Numbered from the stretch's first letter, positions 16,469 through 24,765 are shown. The stretch: DNA of 64,000 nt from Paraburkholderia panacisoli (GCF_008369935.1 NZ_VTUZ01000008.1:62001-126000), one strand, 5' to 3'. Translations and numbers: made by a program. The notes: a model not told the origin generated them from the letters alone.

Positions 16469-17173
16469 ATGCCCGATTTACCTCTTCATCTCTGGTATTC
16501 GATCACGAGTCTCGGCGGAGCCGGCATGACGCTGCCGCTCGCGTTCGCCATCGCCCTCTGGCTGGCGCTCGGCTACTCGTGGCGCATGGCGGCGGGCTGG
16601 CTGCTGCTGCTCGGCGCGGCCATCGGGATCGTCACCGTGACCAAGCTGGCGTTTCTCGGCTGGGGTGTCGGCGTGCGCGAGCTGGATTTCACCGGCGTCA
16701 GCGGCCATGCCATGCTGTCTACCGCCGTCTATCCGGTCGCTTTGTTCCTGATGCTGCTGCCGGCGCGTCCGCCGATTCGTCTGCTCGGCGTTTTGCTCGG
16801 GCTGGCTGCGGGTATCGCCGTGGGTTTGTCGCGCGTCGTTTTGAGCGCTCACTCGCCGTCCGAGGCCGTCACCGGTTGCTTGACCGGTGCGCTGGCCGCA
16901 TTGCTGTTCGTGCGCATGGCGTGGAATACCGAGCCGGGCCGTCTGTCGGCGTTACCCGTCGCCGTCAGCATGCTGGTTCTTGCCGTGTTGATGCACGGCG
17001 TGCACGTGCCGACCCAGCGCTGGGTCACGCACCTCGCGCTGAAGGTGTCCGGTCACGACAGGCCGTTCATCCGCGCTAAATGGAAGGCGGTGCGCGATGT
17101 CCGCCCGGCCGCGATCGAGCCCCTCTCGCAGACGCTCAATACGCTCGCGCCGCCGCAAACGTCCAAAGTCTGA
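16469..17173 (+). CDS. PAP2-superfamily phosphatase, membrane-bound
   Basis: A 234-residue membrane protein with a PAP2 domain (PF01569). The phosphatase motifs are visible as FTGVSGHAMLSTAVYPV (motif 2, SGH) and GLSRVVLSAHSPSEAVTG (motif 3, SR-x5-H), placed around residues 75 and 115 between hydrophobic helices. A first motif of the KX6RP type is not obvious, which is common in shortened members. It would dephosphorylate a lipid phosphate such as undecaprenyl pyrophosphate or phosphatidic acid at the membrane. The C-terminal 50 residues are soluble and without match. It stands alone between the divergent esterase and modA. Confidence 0.82.
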   Translation: MPDLPLHLWYSITSLGGAGMTLPLAFAIALWLALGYSWRMAAGWLLLLGAAIGIVTVTKLAFLGWGVGVRELDFTGVSGHAMLSTAVYPVALFLMLLPARPPIRLLGVLLGLAAGIAVGLSRVVLSAHSPSEAVTGCLTGALAALLFVRMAWNTEPGRLSALPVAVSMLVLAVLMHGVHVPTQRWVTHLALKVSGHDRPFIRAKWKAVRDVRPAAIEPLSQTLNTLAPPQTSKV

Positions 17174-17226
17174 CGCGTTTGCGCTGCTTCACGAACGCTT
17201 CATTAGCGTAGCTGAATCATCATGAG

Positions 17227-17256
17227 TATCGTTATATCCTTTCATATATTACGATA
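17227..17256. promoter_or_regulatory. ModE binding site in front of modABC
   Basis: TATCGTTATAT, a six-base spacer, and ATATATTACGATA form a near-perfect dyad that agrees closely with the enterobacterial ModE consensus (ATCGnTATATA-N6-TATATAnCGAT). It lies 48 bases before the chosen modA start. With molybdate bound, ModE would repress the operon. The modE gene itself is encoded at the end of the same locus. Confidence 0.85.
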
Positions 17257-17303
17257 GGCGTTTTAACCCGCCGCGCCGGTCCATGCCGGCCTTCCAGGCC
17301 CTC

Positions 17304-18077
17304 ATGACCCTTTCCCGCCGCCTTCTTAAAAGCGCGCTGTGCGTCGCCAGTGCGCTGTCCGTCGCCCTCAGCGTGAATGCGCGTGCCGACGAACTCGTGG
17401 TCTCCGCCGCCGCCAGCCTGACCAACGCGTTCAAGGCGGCCAGCGAAGTCTTCGAGCAGCAGCATCCGGGCACCAAGGTGCTGCTGAATTTCGGCGCCTC
17501 CGACGTGCTGATGCAGCAAATCGTCAAAGGCGCGCCCGCCGATGTATTCGCGTCCGCGGATCAGAAGGCGATGGACAAAGCCGCCGCCGAAAAGGTAATC
17601 GTGCCGGCCTCGCGCCGCGACTTCGCCGCCAATTCGCTGGTGCTGATCGTACCGGCCGACAGCCATTTCGCACCGGCTGGACTGAGCGATCTGACGTCGG
17701 CGAACGTGAAACGGGTCGCGTTCGGCGATCCGGCTTCGGTGCCGGTCGGCCGCTATACGCAGGGCGCGCTGCAGGCCGCCGGCGTGTGGGACGCGGTGAG
17801 CGCGAAGGCCGTGCTGGCGTCGAACGTGCGTCAGAGCCTCGACTACGTGGCGCGCGGCGAGGTCGACGCCGGCTTCGTGTTCAGCACCGACGCCGCAGTC
17901 ATGCCGGACAAGGTCAAGGTCGCGCTGAACGTGCCGACGCAAACGCCGATTACGTATCCGATCGCCCAGGTCGAAGGCAGCCGTCACGCCGCCGACGCCC
18001 AGGCGTTCATGAACTTCGTGCTTTCGCCGGCTGGCCAGGCGGTGCTCGCGAATTACGGCTTCAAGCCCGCGCACTAA
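17304..18077 (+). CDS. modA: Molybdate ABC transporter, periplasmic binding protein
   Basis: A 257-residue binding protein that captures molybdate (or tungstate) in the periplasm. A signal peptide with an SRR start, hydrophobic core and ARA cleavage site ends near residue 28; the mature protein begins DELVVSAAASLTNAFK, the typical ModA start with ligand-binding Ser residues. Further family elements are NFGASDVLMQQI, GAPADVFASAD and the GEVDAGFVFSTDA segment. An ATG at 17283 is also in frame, but AGG five bases before 17304 and the better-shaped signal peptide favour the later start. It begins the modABC operon, preceded by a ModE site. Confidence 0.95.
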   Translation: MTLSRRLLKSALCVASALSVALSVNARADELVVSAAASLTNAFKAASEVFEQQHPGTKVLLNFGASDVLMQQIVKGAPADVFASADQKAMDKAAAEKVIVPASRRDFAANSLVLIVPADSHFAPAGLSDLTSANVKRVAFGDPASVPVGRYTQGALQAAGVWDAVSAKAVLASNVRQSLDYVARGEVDAGFVFSTDAAVMPDKVKVALNVPTQTPITYPIAQVEGSRHAADAQAFMNFVLSPAGQAVLANYGFKPAH

Positions 18078-18110
18078 CGCGCATTGACGTCACCGGGATC
18101 GCGCACGCTC

Positions 18111-18785
18111 ATGCAACAGGCCTGGATTCCGCTCCTTCTGTCGTTGAAAGTGGCGGGCTGGGCCACTGCGCTCAATCTGGTGTTCGGGGTCGCGGCGGGC
18201 TTCGGTTTGTCGCGCTGGCGCTCCGGCGCGCGCGACGTAATCGATTCGCTGCTGATGCTGCCGCTCGTGCTGCCGCCCACGGTGCTCGGCTACTACCTAC
18301 TCGTGCTGCTCGGGCGGCGCGGCGTGATCGGCGCGTGGCTCGACCGCTTCGATATCCAGTTGGTGTTCACGTGGCAGGGCGCGGTGATCGCGTCGACGGT
18401 GGTGGCGTTTCCTTTGGTGCTGAAATCGGCGCGCGCCGCCTTCGAATCCGTCGATCCGCAACTCGAGCGGGCCGCACGCACGCTCGGCGTCAGTGAAACA
18501 GCGGTGTTCTTTCGCGTGACCCTGCCGCTCGCCACGCGCGGCATTCTCGCCGGCGGCCTGCTGGCGTTCGCGCGCGCGCTCGGCGAATTCGGCGCGACGC
18601 TGATGATCGCGGGCAATCTGCCGGGCCGTACGCAGACGCTCTCGGTGGCGGTCTATTCGGCCGTGCAGGCCGGCGACGACAGCACCGCGAATTTCCTCGT
18701 GCTCGTGACCTCGGTGACGTGCGTCGTGATCCTGCTGCTCGCGGGCCGTCTGGTGCCGCAGCACACGCTGTTGAGTTCGCGCTGA
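18111..18785 (+). CDS. modB: Molybdate ABC transporter, permease
   Basis: A 224-residue inner-membrane permease with five to six transmembrane helices. The EAA loop that contacts ModC is present as ERAARTLGVSETAVFFRVTLPLATRGILAGG, here split over residues near 125-155, and the signature LPPTVLGYYLL follows helix 2. An in-frame TTG at 18084 would add nine residues; the ATG at 18111 is preferred because membrane-entry sequence begins directly after it. The gene lies 33 bases after modA and one base before modC, so the three are co-transcribed. Confidence 0.94.
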   Translation: MQQAWIPLLLSLKVAGWATALNLVFGVAAGFGLSRWRSGARDVIDSLLMLPLVLPPTVLGYYLLVLLGRRGVIGAWLDRFDIQLVFTWQGAVIASTVVAFPLVLKSARAAFESVDPQLERAARTLGVSETAVFFRVTLPLATRGILAGGLLAFARALGEFGATLMIAGNLPGRTQTLSVAVYSAVQAGDDSTANFLVLVTSVTCVVILLLAGRLVPQHTLLSSR

Positions 18786-18786
18786 C

Positions 18787-19488
18787 ATGCCGCTCGCCGT
18801 CGACATCCGCAAGACCTTCGAGAGCGCCGAGCGCCGCTTCACGCTCGACGTCTCGTTCAGAGCGACCACGCAACGCGTCGTGCTGTTCGGGCCGTCCGGC
18901 GCGGGCAAGAGCCTGACCTTGCAGGCGATTGCCGGCCTCTTGCGCCCCGACGAAGGCGCGATCACGCTGCATGGCGACGCGCTGTTCGACAGCGTGCGCG
19001 GCGTCGATCTGAAACCGCAGGCGCGCAAGATCGCCTACCTGTTCCAGGACTACGCGCTGTTTCCGCATCTGAACGTGCGGCAAAACATCGGCTTTGGCTT
19101 GCAGCGAGGCTGGCTCAATCCGCGCACGCGGCATGCGCATCCGCAAGTCGACTACTGGCTCGACGCGCTGGAACTGAAGAGCGTCGCGGGCAATCATCCG
19201 GTGCAGTTGTCGGGCGGACAGAAGCAGCGCGTGGCGCTGGCGCGGGCGCTCGTCGCGCAACCCCGCCTGCTGTTGCTGGACGAACCCTTTTCCGCACTCG
19301 ACAGCGCATTGCGCCAGCGCATGCGCAACGAGCTGTCGGAGCTGCAAACGCGGCTCGATATCCCGATGGTGTTGATCACGCACGATCCCGAGGATGTCGC
19401 CGCGTTCGGCGATCAGGTCGTGCAAGTCAGCGATGGCTGCGTGCGCGAGAATCAGCCGTTCGCCGGCTACGCGCCGAGCGCGCCCTGA
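18787..19488 (+). CDS. modC: Molybdate ABC transporter, ATPase (short form without TOBE domain)
   Basis: A 233-residue ATPase that powers ModAB. Walker A is FGPSGAGKSLT, the Q-loop is AYLFQDYALFPHL, the ABC signature is LSGGQKQRVALARAL, Walker B is RLLLLDEPFSALD and the H-loop is MVLITHDPEDV. The protein ends about 20 residues after the H-loop, whereas E. coli ModC is about 350 residues and carries a C-terminal molybdate-binding TOBE domain. The regulatory domain is thus missing here, while the convergent modE product has two. The start is one base after the modB stop. Confidence 0.94.
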   Translation: MPLAVDIRKTFESAERRFTLDVSFRATTQRVVLFGPSGAGKSLTLQAIAGLLRPDEGAITLHGDALFDSVRGVDLKPQARKIAYLFQDYALFPHLNVRQNIGFGLQRGWLNPRTRHAHPQVDYWLDALELKSVAGNHPVQLSGGQKQRVALARALVAQPRLLLLDEPFSALDSALRQRMRNELSELQTRLDIPMVLITHDPEDVAAFGDQVVQVSDGCVRENQPFAGYAPSAP

Positions 19489-19548
19489 CCTGGACGGGCG
19501 CGCGGCGCTGGTCGGCGTCCGCTTATGCCGCCCGCGTCTGTCCAGCGC

Positions 19549-20385
19549 TCAGTCCTTCACCCCGAGTATCACGCTCGACGCCTTGAACGCGGCGACAGCG
19601 TTCGAGCCTTCCGCGAGACCGAGCGCATCGACACTCTCATTGGTGACGACCGCGGTCACGACCGCGCCGCCTGCGAGCGCCAGCGATACCTCGGCATTCA
19701 CAGCGCCGCGCTTCACGCTCTGCACGGTGCCGCGCAACTGGTTGCGCGCCGACAGCCTGAGCGGCGCGCCGCTTGCGTCCTCGATGAGCAGCACGACCCA
19801 CGACGCCTTGATCAACGCGAATGCCGCCGCGCCTTCGACGAGCCCCAGCGTCTCGGTGCTTTCATGCGTGAGCACGGCGACGATCGTGTGGCCGCCGGGC
19901 AGCGTCAGCGAGACTTCGTCGTTGACCGTGCCGCGCGTGATCGTCGACACCTTGCCGTAGAACTGGTTGCGCGCGCTGGTCTTTACGCCGATGCGGCCGA
20001 TCAGATCCCAATCCGTCGCGAAACCTTCGATTGCCGCGCCCGCACGTTCGAGAAAACGCCGATGCTCGCGCTCGACCGCGCGAAACGTCTCGATCAACTT
20101 CTCCGCGCGCGGCGTGAGCGTGGTGCCGCCACCGCCTTTGCCGCCGGTCAGACGCACGACGAGCGGCTCGCCGGCGAGGTTGTTCATCGTGTCGACGGCG
20201 TCCCACGCGCCTTTGTAGCTCATGCCGACCGCTTTCGCCGCGCTGGTGATCGAGCCGGTCTCGCGGATCGCCGCGAGCAGCGCGATCCGCGACGCGCCGC
20301 CGAGCGTCCGCGCGCCGGCCTGAAACCAGACGGAGCCGCCGAGTTCGAGGGATTCGTTGTGAGGATCGGTGTGGTCGGATGTCAT
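19549..20385 (-). CDS. modE: ModE-type molybdate-dependent transcriptional regulator
   Basis: A 278-residue regulator with an N-terminal LysR-like winged helix (ASRIALLAAIRETGSITSAAKAVGMSYKGAWDAVD) and two C-terminal TOBE/Mop molybdate-binding domains. The two repeats start SARNQFYGKVSTITRGTVN and SARNQLRGTVQSVKRGAVN and are about 70 residues apart. This is the E. coli ModE layout. It should repress modABC when molybdate is plentiful; the matching operator is at 17227. The ATG at 20385 was chosen over an upstream one 14 codons earlier, whose added residues look non-conserved. The gene is convergent with modC. Confidence 0.94.
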   Translation of the reverse strand: MTSDHTDPHNESLELGGSVWFQAGARTLGGASRIALLAAIRETGSITSAAKAVGMSYKGAWDAVDTMNNLAGEPLVVRLTGGKGGGGTTLTPRAEKLIETFRAVEREHRRFLERAGAAIEGFATDWDLIGRIGVKTSARNQFYGKVSTITRGTVNDEVSLTLPGGHTIVAVLTHESTETLGLVEGAAAFALIKASWVVLLIEDASGAPLRLSARNQLRGTVQSVKRGAVNAEVSLALAGGAVVTAVVTNESVDALGLAEGSNAVAAFKASSVILGVKD

Positions 20386-20605
20386 GGCAAGAAGCGCTCG
20401 AAGATCCAGCAAAGGACAGCGAATCATTATAACGACGCGAACGCGAGCTACCGCGCGCTCGCCCGCCGCGCGTCGCCGGCTGCGAAAACCGATAAACGGA
20501 TAGATGGGATACTTTCAGCTCGACGCTTCGAACACTTCGCCCTTTGCATTTTTCGGCACGACCGGCCGCGGCAGGTTCGCCGCAACTTCAACAAGGAGCA
20601 GCACA

Positions 20606-21400
20606 GTGAACATCGATCTATCGGGCAATACCGCCATCGTCAGCGCATCCACGGCGGGCATCGGACTGGCGATCGCCACCGGCATTGCCGCAGCGGGCGC
20701 GCGGACCATCGTCAACGGACGCAAACAGGAGGCGGTGGACCGCGCCATCGAAACCATCCGCCAGTCAGCGCCGCAGGCGAGCTTGCAGGGATTCGCCGGC
20801 GACCTCGGCACGCGCGAGGGCTGCGACGCGCTGGCGCAAGCCGTGCCGCAAGCGGACATCCTCGTGAACAACCTCGGCGTTTTCGGACCCGGCGACCTTT
20901 TCTCCACCGGGGACGATGACTGGGAGCGCTACTTCCGGATTAACGTGATGTCGGGCGTGCGGCTCACGCGCCACTACCTGAAGGGGATGATGGAGCGCAA
21001 GTGGGGGCGCGTCGTGTTCATCTCGTCGGAGTCGGGGTTGAATATTCCGGCGGACATGCTCGCGTACGGTTTCTCGAAGACGGCGCAGTTGAGCATCGCG
21101 CGCGGCATCGCCAAGCAGGCGGCAGGCAGCGGTGTGACGGTGAATGCCGTGCTGCCCGGACCGACACTGTCGGACGGCTTGCGCGCGATGGTCGAGGACA
21201 CCGCGAAGGAGCAGGGCAAAACCGTCGAACAGGTCGCCACTGAATTCGTGCGGGAACATCGCAGCAGTTCGATCATCCAGCGGGCGGCCACCACTGAGGA
21301 AGTGGCGAACATGGTCGTGTACGTCTGCTCGCCGCAGGCCTCGGCGACCACGGGCGCGGCGCTGCGCGTGGACGGCGGAGTGGTCGATACGATTGCGTGA
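20606..21400 (+). CDS. SDR family oxidoreductase
   Basis: A 264-residue classical short-chain dehydrogenase/reductase. The cofactor-binding region reads STAGIGLAIA (family TGxxxGIG, with Thr-Gly replaced), NGRK at the end of strand 2 suggests NADP preference, NNLG follows at residue 88, and the catalytic residues are Ser141, Tyr154 and Lys158 (YGFSK). The C-terminal part AATTEEVANMVVYVCSP and ASATTGAALRVDGG are typical. The start is a GTG at 20606, chosen because AAGGAG precedes it by seven bases and the beta-alpha-beta fold begins directly after; the open frame upstream has no conserved sequence. Substrate unknown. It stands alone, divergent from modE. Confidence 0.9.
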   Translation: MNIDLSGNTAIVSASTAGIGLAIATGIAAAGARTIVNGRKQEAVDRAIETIRQSAPQASLQGFAGDLGTREGCDALAQAVPQADILVNNLGVFGPGDLFSTGDDDWERYFRINVMSGVRLTRHYLKGMMERKWGRVVFISSESGLNIPADMLAYGFSKTAQLSIARGIAKQAAGSGVTVNAVLPGPTLSDGLRAMVEDTAKEQGKTVEQVATEFVREHRSSSIIQRAATTEEVANMVVYVCSPQASATTGAALRVDGGVVDTIA

Positions 21401-21499
21401 CGGGTGGGCGCTTTTCTGAGGAACTGAGGGCGGCGGGCGCGACCATTGTCGATGCTCGCCCCGCCGTTTCGTTAGCAGAACACGCTACCCTCGCGGCGT

Positions 21500-21883
21500 T
21501 CACACCGCGTACTGCGCAATCCCGTTGCCGAATGACCAGTTCTCCTTCTCCACCTCGACGAGATTGATGAACACATCCTCTCGTCGCAGCCCCGGCGACT
21601 CCGCCAGCTCGTCGACGATCCGCCGATACAGCGCCTTCTTCTGGTCGATCGTGCGCGTATTGCTCACCGTGAGCTGGATCACGACGAAATCGTCGCTGCG
21701 CTCGATGTCCAGATACTGCCTGTTGTAGATCAGATTGCCGGCCTCGTGTTCGGTGATCAGCACGAACTGGTCGTCCTTCGGCACGTTGAACGTGTCCACC
21801 AGCGAGCGCTGGATGCCATCGGTCAACGCCTTCAGGTATTCGGCCGGCTTGCCGGCGCGCAATGCGATTCGGGTGAGCGGCAT
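21500..21883 (-). CDS. Tautomerase family protein (4-oxalocrotonate tautomerase-like)
   Basis: A 127-residue member of the tautomerase superfamily (PF14552 type). The mature N-terminal proline that acts as general base is present (Met-Pro at the start, MPLTRIALRAGK), and the characteristic LVEVEKENWSFGNG segment, followed by the C-terminus, matches the longer beta-alpha-beta tautomerases encoded next to LysR genes. AAGGAG lies ten bases before the ATG at 21883; a longer frame upstream would hide the essential proline and is rejected. The substrate is unknown. The divergent LysR regulator is 101 bases away. Confidence 0.88.
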   Translation of the reverse strand: MPLTRIALRAGKPAEYLKALTDGIQRSLVDTFNVPKDDQFVLITEHEAGNLIYNRQYLDIERSDDFVVIQLTVSNTRTIDQKKALYRRIVDELAESPGLRREDVFINLVEVEKENWSFGNGIAQYAV

Positions 21884-21950
21884 GATGAAACTCCTTGGTT
21901 GCGGGTGATGAGACAACCACAGCATAGGCGCGCTCATTCATAATAAACAG

Positions 21951-21964
21951 ATATCACCCGATAT
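21951..21964. promoter_or_regulatory. Inverted repeat between tautomerase and LysR genes
   Basis: ATATC, ACCC, GATAT is a perfect short dyad 20 bases before the LysR ATG, within an AT-rich divergent promoter region. This fits the usual place of a LysR binding site that serves both autorepression and activation of the divergent gene. Confidence 0.4.
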
Positions 21965-21984
21965 TTCATCTATATTCAAATGAA

Positions 21985-22836
21985 ATGAAAGTTCTCGATC
22001 TCGATGCGGTGCGGGCCTTCGTGCTGGTCGCCGACCTGCGCAGTTTCACGCGCGCCGCGGACGCGCTCGATACCACGCAATCGGCCGTCAGCCTGAAACT
22101 CAAGCGGCTGGAAGCGCATCTGGGCAAGCAGTTGCTGGAGCGCACGCCGCGCGTCGTGCGTCTTTCCGTCGACGGCAATGCGTTTCTCGGCGCCGCGCGC
22201 GAGTTGCTGAACGCGCACGAACGCGCGCTGGGTTCGCTGTCGCTGGAGCGGCGGCGCCTCGTGCTGGGGCTCAGCGAGCATGTCGCGGGGCCTGATTTGC
22301 CGCAGCTGCTCGGCCGGCTCAACGCGCACGATCCGGGTCTGGTGGTCGAATTGCACATGGGGACGTCGGCGGCGCTGCTGGCGCAATTCGACGAGCGCCG
22401 GTTCGACGCGGTGATCATCCGCTATGGCGCCGACGAACCGCCGCGCGACGACGCGCGAGTACTGTTCAGCGAACCGCTCGGCTGGCTGGCGACGCCGGCG
22501 TGGTTGCCGAGGGTCGGCGAGCCGCTGGCGCTGGCGCTGCTGAGTCCGCCGTGCAACGTACGCGACATTGCGCTGCGCACGCTGACTGAAGCGGGGATTG
22601 CGTGGCAGGAGGTGTTCGTCGGCGGTGGCGTGGCGGCGGTCGGCGCGGCGGTCGCGGCGGGGCTGGCCGTGTCACCGCTGGCGCGCAGGGTCGCGCCGCG
22701 CGGCTTGCTCGATGTCGGCGCGCGGCTGGGCTTGCCGGCGCTACCGGAGTCGCGTGTCACGTTGCATTCGCGGGTGAGGGACCCGCGCTCGATGGAGACC
22801 TTGCGGTTGGTGGCGAATGGGTTGGCAAGCGCCTGA
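21985..22836 (+). CDS. LysR family transcriptional regulator
   Basis: A 283-residue LTTR. The winged-helix domain is DLDAVRAFVLVADLRSFTRAADALDTTQSAVSLKLKRLE, with the rest of the domain LLERTPRVVRLSVDG, followed by a substrate-binding domain to the end. It is transcribed divergently from the tautomerase gene, the typical layout for an LTTR and its target, so it probably controls that gene in response to an unknown aromatic or keto-acid compound. The effector domain gives no specific hint. Confidence 0.92.
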   Translation: MKVLDLDAVRAFVLVADLRSFTRAADALDTTQSAVSLKLKRLEAHLGKQLLERTPRVVRLSVDGNAFLGAARELLNAHERALGSLSLERRRLVLGLSEHVAGPDLPQLLGRLNAHDPGLVVELHMGTSAALLAQFDERRFDAVIIRYGADEPPRDDARVLFSEPLGWLATPAWLPRVGEPLALALLSPPCNVRDIALRTLTEAGIAWQEVFVGGGVAAVGAAVAAGLAVSPLARRVAPRGLLDVGARLGLPALPESRVTLHSRVRDPRSMETLRLVANGLASA

Positions 22837-22923
22837 AGCTGTCGGAAGTGAAGCCAGCCCACGCGGCCTCTAGTGCGCCGCCGCGCAGCAAGCCCTGAGG
22901 CCAACTCGCTGCACGAGCCAGGT

Positions 22924-23517
22924 TCAGTGGATGATCGGCGGCAGCGAACCGCTGCTGGCAGTGGCCGGATTCGTGGCTGCGTCGGCCGAACCGGCGCTAA
23001 CGTTTGCGGACATGGCCGACGCATTCGCGCTACGCACCGTAGCAGGTTTCGCCGCGACCTTGGTCACGTGCGAGTGAGCGGCGCGCGACTGGGCGAGATC
23101 AGCGTGCACGACCTTGCCCTGCCCGGGCTTGCTCCGGACAAGCTGCGCATGCGGCTTTCCGGTCTGCGCCATCACGGCGGCTTTCGCCTTGGGCTTGTTC
23201 GCCGTAGCGGGCGCCTTGGCGCCGCGCGTCGCTCCGCCCTTCGCCGCGACCTTCTTCACGCCGCCATGAGCCGCCAATTTGCTGCCATGCCCCGCTCCCG
23301 CCGCCGCCATTCGCGGCGCCCCGTGCCCAGCGTTTGCCCCATGCTTCGACGCCGCCTTCGACCCGGCCTTGACACCCGCGCCCGGCTTCTTCGTTGCATG
23401 CTTCGCCACATGGCCGCTCGCCTCGGGCGGATTCCAGACTTCCGCATAGCCCGCCGCCATCGCCGCTTCCGACACACACCACACGGCGAGCGCCGCTGCC
23501 ATTACTCGAATCCCCAT
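22924..23517 (-). CDS. Ala/Lys/His-rich low-complexity secreted protein, hypothetical
   Basis: A 197-residue protein I do not recognise. Residues 1-21 form a signal peptide ending AAMA, followed by a short ordered-looking piece (GYAEVWNPPEASGHV). The rest is low-complexity, rich in Ala, Lys, Gly and His, with repeated AxxK, GHG and AKP patterns reminiscent of histone-H1-like tails, and no aromatic core. It is strongly basic. The start at 23517 is backed by AGGAGAAGCAGGAG directly upstream. It is divergent from the toxin-antitoxin operon, with 112 bases between. A cell-envelope protein that binds polyanions is conceivable but unproven. Confidence 0.6.
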   Translation of the reverse strand: MGIRVMAAALAVWCVSEAAMAAGYAEVWNPPEASGHVAKHATKKPGAGVKAGSKAASKHGANAGHGAPRMAAAGAGHGSKLAAHGGVKKVAAKGGATRGAKAPATANKPKAKAAVMAQTGKPHAQLVRSKPGQGKVVHADLAQSRAAHSHVTKVAAKPATVRSANASAMSANVSAGSADAATNPATASSGSLPPIIH

Positions 23518-23556
23518 CTCCTGCTTCTCCTGATCTTCGCCTGCATAACGAGCCGG

Positions 23557-23597
23557 GGATTATATTCCCTTGCAATAATCCACATTTAGACTAATAT
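23557..23597 (+). promoter_or_regulatory. Promoter and inverted repeat of the RES-Xre operon
   Basis: TTGCAA (23570-23575) and TAATAT (23592-23597) are spaced by 16 bases, giving a good sigma-70 promoter 32 bases before the antitoxin ATG. GGATTAT (23557-23563) and ATAATCC (23575-23581) form an exact inverted repeat that spans the -35 box, as expected for autorepression by the antitoxin. Confidence 0.6.
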
Positions 23598-23629
23598 CAC
23601 TTTCAAGTACACATAGGGACTTATCCGTC

Positions 23630-24067
23630 ATGGCTCACGCTGCCCGCCTCAACCCACCCGAAGCGCCGATTCGCCGGCCGATTTCGGAACCTACGTTTTC
23701 GGAAATGTCGGCGGCGGGATTGCGCGCGTTCTTCAACATCGCGGAAGACTGGGACCTGAACGCCGACGAGCAGATCAAGCTGCTCGGCTCACCGGGCCGT
23801 TCCACCTTCTTCAACTGGAAGAAGACGCCTGAAACGGCCCGCCTCGGGCGTGACACGCTCGAGCGCTTGTCGCTGCTGCTCGGCATTTACAAAGCGTTGC
23901 AAATTCTGTTGCCGCAGCCCAACGCCGCCGATACCTGGATCAAGCGCCCCAACAGCGCGCCGCCGTTCGGCGGCCGCCGCGCACTGGACCGCATGCTGGC
24001 GGGCAACATCAGCGATCTCGTGGCCGTGCGCCAGTATCTCGACGCGATGCGAGGCGGATGGGCGTGA
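23630..24067 (+). CDS. Xre/MbcA/ParS-type antitoxin of a RES-domain toxin
   Basis: A 145-residue antitoxin. The N-terminal part (about 25-70) is the divergent Xre-like helix-turn-helix (MSAAGLRAFFNIAEDWDLNADEQIKLLG, then STFFNWKK), and the C-terminal half carries the MbcA/ParS/Xre toxin-binding domain (PF09722) with TLERLSLLLGIYKALQILL, the NSAPPFGGRRALDRMLAG motif and LVAVRQYLDAMRGGW. It neutralises the downstream toxin and probably represses the operon. Its stop overlaps the toxin start by ten bases, which implies coupled translation, with antitoxin first as usual. Confidence 0.9.
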   Translation: MAHAARLNPPEAPIRRPISEPTFSEMSAAGLRAFFNIAEDWDLNADEQIKLLGSPGRSTFFNWKKTPETARLGRDTLERLSLLLGIYKALQILLPQPNAADTWIKRPNSAPPFGGRRALDRMLAGNISDLVAVRQYLDAMRGGWA

Positions 24068-24765
24068 CACAACCGCATTGGCAGGACCGCTGGCCCACCA
24101 CGCAGCTCGACTGGTCGCCCGCGTATCGTGTGATTCCTACGCGCTTTCCGGCCGTCAATCTGTTCGACCGGGTCGCCTCGCCCGAAGACTTCGATGCGCT
24201 ATACGCGCTAGAAGCGATGACCAACGACCGGCTGCGCACCGAAATCGGCGAACTCGATCTGGTGCCGCGCGAAGAGCGCCGCTTCGGCCCCGGCTATGGA
24301 CCGATCATGGCCGCGCTGACGCATCTGAATCCGCTCGGCAGCCGCTTTTCCGATGGCGCTTACGGCGTGTTCTATTGCGCCCGCTCGCGCGCCACCGCGA
24401 TTGCCGAGACGCGCTATCACACCGGGAAATTTCTGGCAGCGACCGCCGAGCCGCCGATGCGCCAGCAAATGCGTCTCTACACGGTGGCCGCGCAAGGCAA
24501 CGTGGTCGATCTGCGTGACGACCCTTCGCTCGATCTCGCGGTGCTGTCGCCGGACGATTATCTGGCGGGTCAATCGCTCGGCCGCGCGGTGCGCGAGGCG
24601 GGTGCGCCGGGCATCGCGTATCCGTCGGTGCGCGATGCCGGAGGCGAGTGTCTGGCGGCGTTCCGCACCACGTTGCTGCGCGACTGCCACCACGCGGCGT
24701 ATCTGGAATACAACTGGAATGGCACGAAGGTGGACATCGTGTTCGAACTCAGCCAGGTCGGCTGA
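24058..24765 (+). CDS. RES-domain toxin (NAD+-degrading)
   Basis: A 235-residue toxin of the RES family (PF08808), related to MbcT and ParT, which cleave or consume NAD+ when unbound. The name-giving residues are visible: Arg96 in LGSRFSDGAYGVFYCA, Glu117 in AIAETRYHTG and Ser190 in GIAYPSVRDAGGECLA. An additional conserved arginine lies in AYRVIPTRF near residue 24. The protein is complete, so it should be active. It overlaps the antitoxin gene by ten bases. Whether it degrades NAD+ by phosphorolysis or ADP-ribosylates a target cannot be read from the sequence. Confidence 0.92.
   Translation: MGVTQPHWQDRWPTTQLDWSPAYRVIPTRFPAVNLFDRVASPEDFDALYALEAMTNDRLRTEIGELDLVPREERRFGPGYGPIMAALTHLNPLGSRFSDGAYGVFYCARSRATAIAETRYHTGKFLAATAEPPMRQQMRLYTVAAQGNVVDLRDDPSLDLAVLSPDDYLAGQSLGRAVREAGAPGIAYPSVRDAGGECLAAFRTTLLRDCHHAAYLEYNWNGTKVDIVFELSQVG

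Noticed and set aside
16143..16529. Possible small protein starting MFLVQCTITSI upstream of the PAP2 gene
   Set aside because: It overlaps the PAP2 gene out of frame, shows no domain and begins within the palindrome of the esterase promoter.
20426..20440. TATAACGA, a possible ModE half-site upstream of modE
   Set aside because: Only one arm is present; without the second half it is not a credible ModE site.
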